A DNA stretch of 11,260 nucleotides, from NCBI GenBank assembly GCA_035276605.1, contig DATELN010000117.1:1-11260 (forward strand). Direction: 5' to 3'. The DNA is from GCA-003244245 sp035276605. Its GTDB lineage: Bacteria; Actinomycetota; Actinomycetes; Mycobacteriales; Pseudonocardiaceae. Shown in pieces: positions 7,214-11,260 of this stretch; position 1 is the stretch's first letter, and each line of letters opens with the position of its first letter. The notes under the pieces are model-generated. The model worked only from the letters and a program-made list of their open reading frames with translations. It was not told the origin of the DNA and ran no database searches. Made by a program: the position numbers and the translations under genes.

Positions 7214-7690
7214 ATGGCGCGGACGGAGTACTACCATGACGTCGCTGCGCCGCAGGCCGGTGGGCTGCTACCCGCCGCGTTCGCGGTCGCGCGTAATGGG
7301 TTAGGTCGGGTGCTTCTGGTGCGCCGCTCTGACGACGGGTACTGGGAGCTGCCCGGCGGTCGGGTCGACGTCGGGGAATCTGTCTCGGAGGCGGTAGTCC
7401 GTGAAGTTGCCGAAGAGACCGGTGTGACTATCAAGGTCACCGGGCTCGTCGGGGTGTACAGCGATCCCGGCCACGTGCTGGTCTACCCGCACGGAGAGGG
7501 CATCTACCAGCAGATCGCGGTGTGCTTCCACGCCTTCAGCCCTGCTCGTGACGCCCAGCCCGATTACGACGAGACCAGCGCCGCAGCATGGTTTGATCCC
7601 GAGCAGGCAACGGAGCTGATCATGCACCCAGCCATGCGTCAACGCCTGACCGACGCGCTGGCCGAACCCCACCGAGCGCACTTCGACTAA
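7214..7690 (+). CDS. NUDIX hydrolase
   Basis: From the ATG at 7214 the protein has 158 residues and a complete NUDIX box at 49-71. Gly49, Glu55, Arg63, Glu64, Glu67, Glu68 and Gly70 fit GX5EX7REUXEEXGU exactly. Before it, FAVARNGLGRVLLVRRSDDGYWELPGG is the usual strand and substrate platform. Enzymes of this family cleave nucleoside diphosphates linked to another group, with Mg2+ or Mn2+; the substrate here is unknown. The frame is open further upstream to an ATG at 7073 inside the CYTH-CHAD gene. The family fold starts only near residue 20 of the shorter form, and the extra 47 codons cross AT-rich DNA, so 7214 is preferred. The Shine-Dalgarno is weak. The gene lies 92 bp after the CYTH-CHAD stop and is convergent with the PhoU-like pair. 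Confidence 0.9.
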   Translation: MARTEYYHDVAAPQAGGLLPAAFAVARNGLGRVLLVRRSDDGYWELPGGRVDVGESVSEAVVREVAEETGVTIKVTGLVGVYSDPGHVLVYPHGEGIYQQIAVCFHAFSPARDAQPDYDETSAAAWFDPEQATELIMHPAMRQRLTDALAEPHRAHFD

Positions 7691-7707
7691 CAGATGTAAT
7701 GCCTTTC

Positions 7708-7749
7708 CAAAGCACGCACTCGCGATGCTCCTTTGAAGTGATCATTTTT
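7708..7749. terminator. possible intrinsic terminator between convergent genes
   Basis: CAAAGCA at 7708-7714 can pair with TGCTCCTTTG at 7726-7735, with a 3-nt bulge, around an 11-nt loop. A run of five T follows at 7745-7749, ten bases past the stem. It sits in the 69-bp gap between the NUDIX stop and the minus-strand PhoU-like stop, where a terminator is expected. The stem is imperfect and the T-run is displaced, so the call is weak. Confidence 0.3.
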
Positions 7750-7759
7750 GGGTGACGTT

Positions 7760-8494
7760 TTAGCACCGGTGGATCTTGCGCGCGATTGCCACCGCGTGGT
7801 CGGCGAAGCGCTCGTAGTAGCGGCCGATCAGCGCGGTGTCCACCGCTGTCTCCACCCCATGCGACCAGTTCTGGTCGAACAGGATTTGGAAGATCCGGCG
7901 GCGTAACCCGTCCACCTCGTTGTCGACCTGGGCCAGCCGGACAGCAGATAGGGAGTCTTGGCTCTCGATTGCGGCCGCGGCGTCCTCGGCCAGCCTGGAG
8001 GCAAGCACGCCCATCTGCCGGGACACCGGCGCAACGTCGGCCGGGATCGGTTCAATCGGGTGCTTCAGCCGCGCGATTTCGGCGATGTGCTGGGCGAGGC
8101 TGCACATCCGCCGCAGATCTTGCACCACTTGCATGGCCGCGACCACCATGTGCAATTCCATTGCCACTGATGCTCGTAACGTGAGCAAGTGGAGGCACCG
8201 CTGGTCTATGTCCTCGCACCGGGCCTCGATGTCGTCCGCGTCGGAGATGACCGACTCGGCAGACTTTAAGTCAGCCTGGTGAAGCGAGACCGAGGCGTCG
8301 GCCATCAGTTGCCCGGCCAGCCGGACGATCATGGCCAGATCGGCGACCAGGTTGTCCACCTCGGCATCGCAAGTCTTCGGGCTGGCCCGAGCGTAATGTG
8401 TGTGACCCCTGGTGAGTTGTCTCCACGCCGCCCGGGCAATCGCCGTGACATCGACTCTGGGGTTGGGCCGGAAGCTGCGGCCGTCGGCGGCCAT
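7760..8494 (-). CDS. PhoU-like phosphate regulatory protein, downstream copy with degenerate first motif
   Basis: From the ATG at 8494 this protein has 244 residues. Residues about 40 to the end form two PhoU three-helix repeats. The C-terminal signature NWSHGVETAVDTALIGRYYERFADHAVAIAR is intact, with the metal-site motif ERFAD at 228-232. The first-repeat motif, ERM in the upstream paralogue, is RRM here (128-130), so its acidic residue is lost. The family dampens phosphate uptake and PhoR-type signalling; in mycobacteria these are PhoY1 and PhoY2. The start is unsure. The frame is open to 8686, with an ATG at 8551 and a GTG at 8359, which would start just inside the domain. The codon matching the paralogue's ATG is AGC. 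The first 39 residues have no PhoU character. No pst genes are nearby. Confidence 0.82.
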   Translation of the reverse strand: MAADGRSFRPNPRVDVTAIARAAWRQLTRGHTHYARASPKTCDAEVDNLVADLAMIVRLAGQLMADASVSLHQADLKSAESVISDADDIEARCEDIDQRCLHLLTLRASVAMELHMVVAAMQVVQDLRRMCSLAQHIAEIARLKHPIEPIPADVAPVSRQMGVLASRLAEDAAAAIESQDSLSAVRLAQVDNEVDGLRRRIFQILFDQNWSHGVETAVDTALIGRYYERFADHAVAIARKIHRC

Positions 8495-8583
8495 GGTGCC
8501 AGAATCACTCCGCTTACCCTGCGCTGTCCACACGCTGCTGAGAGAGTTCATCAGCAGTTCGCGGTGTGGCCGCTGCGACCCGG

Positions 8584-9297
8584 TCAGCCGGGTCGGGTCT
8601 GACCCGGGGTGGGGCGAAGGACCTGGCCACCTGACGTCAGTCCCGCTGCGTCTGGCTCGGGAATCGCGTCGATGGCTGTGAAACACAGCTGCCTTGCGAC
8701 GGCTACTGCGTGGTCGGCGAAACGCTCGTAATAGCGGCCGATGAGGGCGGCATCGACGGCCGGTTCCACGCCGTGGGACCAGTCCTTGGCGAACAGGATG
8801 CTAAACAGGTGACGACGTAGGGTGTCCACCTCCTGGTCCGCTTCGGCCAACCGGTCACCCGACAGCGGATCCCGGTGCTCGATCGCGGTCGCGGCATTCC
8901 CCGCGAGCTGGCTGGCAAGCAGGCTCATCCGGGCCAACACCGGGCGAACTGGGCTGGAGATCATCGGATTCGGATGCTTGAGTTGGGGAATGGCCGCGAT
9001 GTGCCGGGCAAGGTGGGCCATCCGCTCCACATGGCCCACCGCGCGCAGGGCTGCGACCACCACCCGCAGACCCTCAGCATCCGGGGCTTGGTGACCGAGC
9101 AGGGTGACGCAGCGCTGCTCCAGGTCGGCTAGCGACGCAGTCATCTGGTCACAGTTCGCGGTGACGATTCCGGCAAGGGCGAGATCAGTTTGGTGCAGCG
9201 CGATCGCCGCGTTGGTCACCATCTGGCCGGCCAGCCGGGTCATCCTCGCAAGCCTGGTGATCAGCTCACCGAGCTCGGCGTGGAATGTGTCCCGCAT
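8584..9297 (-). CDS. PhoU-like phosphate regulatory protein, upstream copy
   Basis: This protein has 237 residues, about the usual PhoU/PhoY length plus a 30-residue tail (213-237) rich in Pro and Gly. The first repeat carries VERMAHLARHI (ERM at 91-93, with His95 where many PhoU proteins have Asp). The second carries DWSHGVEPAV and YYERFADHAV (ERFAD at 191-195). The fold is two three-helix bundles that bind multinuclear metal through the E/DxxxD motifs. It probably acts in the cytoplasm as a brake on phosphate sensing or uptake. The ATG at 9297 starts directly at the first helix (MRDTFHAELGELITRLARM). It is the first gene of a minus-strand pair with the next PhoU-like gene, from which it must have arisen by tandem duplication; the C-terminal signatures are nearly the same in protein and DNA. 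It is divergent from the acid phosphatase. Confidence 0.9.
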   Translation of the reverse strand: MRDTFHAELGELITRLARMTRLAGQMVTNAAIALHQTDLALAGIVTANCDQMTASLADLEQRCVTLLGHQAPDAEGLRVVVAALRAVGHVERMAHLARHIAAIPQLKHPNPMISSPVRPVLARMSLLASQLAGNAATAIEHRDPLSGDRLAEADQEVDTLRRHLFSILFAKDWSHGVEPAVDAALIGRYYERFADHAVAVARQLCFTAIDAIPEPDAAGLTSGGQVLRPTPGQTRPG

Positions 9298-9378
9298 GAC
9301 CGTTGCTTTCTAGTGTCCGATGCGCGGCGGGAAACACCGGCGACAGGCACAGTAGAATTGATCAACCATGTCAGCAGT

Positions 9379-9408
9379 ATTTTAGCTGGTCTGTTCGGTA
9401 CATCTGAA
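9379..9408 (-). promoter_or_regulatory. candidate SigA-type promoter for the PhoU-like pair
   Basis: Read on the minus strand, TAAAAT (plus coordinates 9379-9384) is a strong -10 element. TTCAGA (9403-9408) stands 18 bp upstream as a 4-of-6 match to TTGACA. A start near 9372 would leave a leader of about 75 bases before the ATG at 9297. Confidence 0.35.
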
Positions 9409-9409
9409 C
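9393..9409. promoter_or_regulatory. GTTC-N9-GAAC inverted repeat overlapping the promoter
   Basis: GTTC at 9393-9396 and GAAC at 9406-9409 are inverted arms 9 bp apart. They cover the spacer and -35 of the candidate PhoU promoter, a typical operator position. The arms share the GTTC core of actinobacterial phosphate-box half-sites but are only 4 bp long, so chance is possible. Confidence 0.25.
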
Positions 9410-9450
9410 GCAACCAATTTGGCGGTCGAAGGCTTCGGATTACGCGGCAA

Positions 9451-9483
9451 GTTGACCTGAGGTTGGTTTTCGGACTGTTCATC
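9451..9483 (+). promoter_or_regulatory. possible second Pho-box-like direct repeat before the acid phosphatase
   Basis: GTTGACC at 9451-9457 is followed exactly 11 bp later by GTTGGTT at 9462-9468, and after another 11 bp by the weaker GACTGTT at 9473-9479. GTTGACC differs by one base from GTTCACC. TTGACC at 9452-9457 could also serve as a -35 element, but no good -10 is seen 16-18 bp on. The rest of 9298-9538 shows no gene. Confidence 0.25.
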
Positions 9484-9538
9484 CGGTCTTAGTCGCGTGT
9501 TGTGTCAAGGGTGATGATGGGGCTGCATGTTGTAATGC

Positions 9539-11260
9539 ATGGTGGTGTATCCGCCGGGGGAGGTTCCGAACGTCGGTGTTCCCGAGCGTCTAGCGCGGGA
9601 GATGACGGTGGCCGAGCAGCAGGAGTGGCTGCGGTCGTTCCTGCGCGGCCGTCGGGTCAGCCGGCGGTCTGCGCTGAAGGGTGGCGCCAGCGTGCTGGCT
9701 GCCCTGGGCCTGGCCGGCTCTGGATGGGCGTCGGCCGGATGCGCCGCCCCTGCCACGCAAGCGCGGCTGGCAGTTGTGGGGCGACGCCTGTCCTTTGGGG
9801 TGGATCCGGCTACGACGATGGCCATCGCTGGTGAGCTGACCAGCAAGCCGACCGGCAGAGTGCTCGTCGATCTCGGGACCGGTCGCGACTACGGGCACAG
9901 TGTCGAGGCGCAGATCCGGGAGCTGGTCAGCCTGGTGCCGCAGCAGGACGGGAGGATCCGCGGTGCGGATCAGTTCTTCGTGCACGCGCTGGCCGCTGGC
10001 CTGCGGGCCGGGACTACCTACCACTACCGGTTTCGCCTGCCGGACGGCACGATGACACCCGACGCGACGTTTCGCACCGCGCCAGCCCGGGGAGTCTTGG
10101 AGCCGTTCACCTTCACTGCTTTCGCCGATCAGGGCGTCAACAGCGAGCCCCCGGATGGCCAAGCCGGGTTCACTGACAACTACTACAAGCCCGACGACAC
10201 CCGGCGGGCAGCAACACCGGCTGACTCCATCGTCGCGTTGATCGCCGCGCAGCGTCCTGCGTTTCACCTGCTGGCCGGTGATATCTGCTACGCCGATCCC
10301 AGTGGCGCCGGTCAGCCGGTCAGAAACAACGCGCCACGCGCCGCCGTCACCGGGTTCACCAACTACGACCCCACGCTGTGGACGACGTACTTCGCCACCA
10401 TCGAACAAAGCGCCGCGCATACACCCTGGATGTTCGCTACCGGCAACCACGACATAGAGGCGCTCTACGACAACAACGCACCCGGGGGCGCCAGCCACGG
10501 CTACGCGGGCCACGCCGCGCGGTTGGACCTGCCCTCGAACGGGCCAAGCCGCTGCCCGTCGGTGTACTCCATGGTTTACGGCAACGTCGCGGTAATCAGC
10601 CTCGACGCCAACGACCTGTCCCAGGAGATCCCCGTCAACGCCGGGTACAGCGGCGGCGAGCAACTGCGGTGGCTGACCAACGCCCTGACCCGATTCCGGG
10701 CGGATCCCGCCATCGACTTCATCGTAGCCTTCTTCCACCACTGCGCGTTTGCCACCAGCAGCACCCACGCCTCCGACGGTGGCGTGCGGACCGCGCTGGC
10801 GCCGCTGTTCGACCGGTTTTCCGTGGACCTAGTCGTGCAGGGCCACAACCACCAGTACGAGCGGACCAACCCGATCCGCGCCGGCAGATCCACCATGCAG
10901 GCACCCGACCAATCCACCATCTGGCCTGCTGAACACGGCACCACCTACATTTGCGTCGGTTCCGGTGGTCGGCCGCGCTACGGCTGGCAACCCGGCGAGA
11001 GCGACCGCTACCGGGGCGGCCCCAATCCTGACAGCGGAACGGTGGTCCGCAGCTACATCGCCGGCCCCGGTGGGACAAAGACTGCAGAGATCGTGGACTG
11101 GTCCCAAACCCGATACTTGGATTACGCCTACCTGCGCGTCGCGGTGCACCCCGCGCCGCCGGGTGCCACCGCGTCCATGCAGGTAACGGCCGTCAATGAC
11201 CTCGGCGACGAAATTGACCGCGTCGACCTGCATCGCTTGGCGCGCTCCGCGCGCTCGTGA
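9539..11260 (+). CDS. Tat-exported purple acid phosphatase-like metallophosphoesterase
   Basis: This complete 573-residue protein has its stop at the last three bases. A twin-arginine signal, SRRSALK at 41-47, leads a hydrophobic stretch at 48-67 ending AGC. A purple-acid-phosphatase N-terminal fibronectin-like domain (about 78-182) and the catalytic domain follow. Expected metal ligands are Asp197 (FADQG), Asp248 and Tyr251 (AGDICY), Asn303 and His304 (GNHD), His400 or His401 (FFHHCAF), and His436 and His438 (GHNHQYER). The enzyme should hydrolyse phosphate esters outside the membrane with a dimetal centre. From memory it resembles Rv2577. The frame is closed by TAA at 9533-9535, so starts are ATG 9539, GTG 9542 or 9545, or ATG 9602. 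The last would give a normal-length Tat n-region, but no start has a well-spaced Shine-Dalgarno. It is divergent from the PhoU-like pair, which fits phosphate scavenging. Confidence 0.9.
   Translation: MVVYPPGEVPNVGVPERLAREMTVAEQQEWLRSFLRGRRVSRRSALKGGASVLAALGLAGSGWASAGCAAPATQARLAVVGRRLSFGVDPATTMAIAGELTSKPTGRVLVDLGTGRDYGHSVEAQIRELVSLVPQQDGRIRGADQFFVHALAAGLRAGTTYHYRFRLPDGTMTPDATFRTAPARGVLEPFTFTAFADQGVNSEPPDGQAGFTDNYYKPDDTRRAATPADSIVALIAAQRPAFHLLAGDICYADPSGAGQPVRNNAPRAAVTGFTNYDPTLWTTYFATIEQSAAHTPWMFATGNHDIEALYDNNAPGGASHGYAGHAARLDLPSNGPSRCPSVYSMVYGNVAVISLDANDLSQEIPVNAGYSGGEQLRWLTNALTRFRADPAIDFIVAFFHHCAFATSSTHASDGGVRTALAPLFDRFSVDLVVQGHNHQYERTNPIRAGRSTMQAPDQSTIWPAEHGTTYICVGSGGRPRYGWQPGESDRYRGGPNPDSGTVVRSYIAGPGGTKTAEIVDWSQTRYLDYAYLRVAVHPAPPGATASMQVTAVNDLGDEIDRVDLHRLARSARS

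Noticed and set aside
9590..10768. Long minus-strand open frame (392 codons) opposite the acid phosphatase
   Set aside because: It mirrors a gene with complete catalytic motifs and a Tat signal. Its translation is low-complexity Gly/Val/Arg-rich with no motif, as expected from high-GC antisense DNA.

Overview
The window is high-GC (by eye about two thirds G+C), densely coded bacterial DNA. It looks like a chromosome segment of a mycobacterium or close relative. The reasons are an MgtA-like mannosyltransferase, a CYTH-CHAD protein like the one I recall as Rv2226, PhoY-like PhoU proteins, a Tat-exported phosphatase like the one I recall as Rv2577, GTG starts and weak Shine-Dalgarno sites. These family assignments rest on motifs and memory, not on a search. 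I see no insertion sequence, tRNA, rRNA, CRISPR array or phage gene.

Left part (1-4300). A truncated minus-strand gene start lies at the left edge and diverges from a plus-strand cluster. The cluster holds an SGNH/GDSL hydrolase, an MgtA-like GT4 glycosyltransferase, a second GT4 glycosyltransferase and a long-form glycerophosphodiester phosphodiesterase. The last three overlap by 4 bp at each junction (GTGA, ATGA), so they are very probably co-translated. The enzyme set suggests making or remodelling a glycosylated, possibly phosphoglycerol-containing, envelope lipid or glycan. That job is inferred.

Middle part (4301-5600). A small unrecognised protein gene, possibly transcribed leaderless, converges with a 1-bp gap on a secreted NlpC/P60 cell-wall peptidase. 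A 287-bp divergent intergenic region follows. It carries a short direct repeat around a perfect 10-bp palindrome.

Right part (5601-11260). This is a phosphate-themed neighbourhood: a CYTH-CHAD fusion (triphosphate tunnel fold plus polyphosphate-binding helical domain), a NUDIX hydrolase, two tandem PhoU-like proteins on the minus strand, and a divergent Tat-exported purple-acid-phosphatase-like enzyme ending exactly at the window edge. A tract before the NUDIX gene has GTT-starting heptamers repeating exactly every 11 bp, the layout of a Pho-box. A weaker run of the same kind lies before the phosphatase. The region between the PhoU pair and the phosphatase also holds a candidate promoter overlapped by an inverted repeat. 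The working hypothesis is an accessory phosphate or polyphosphate salvage and sensing module with its own PhoU pair and no Pst transporter in view. One of the two PhoU proteins has lost the acidic residue at the first-repeat motif.
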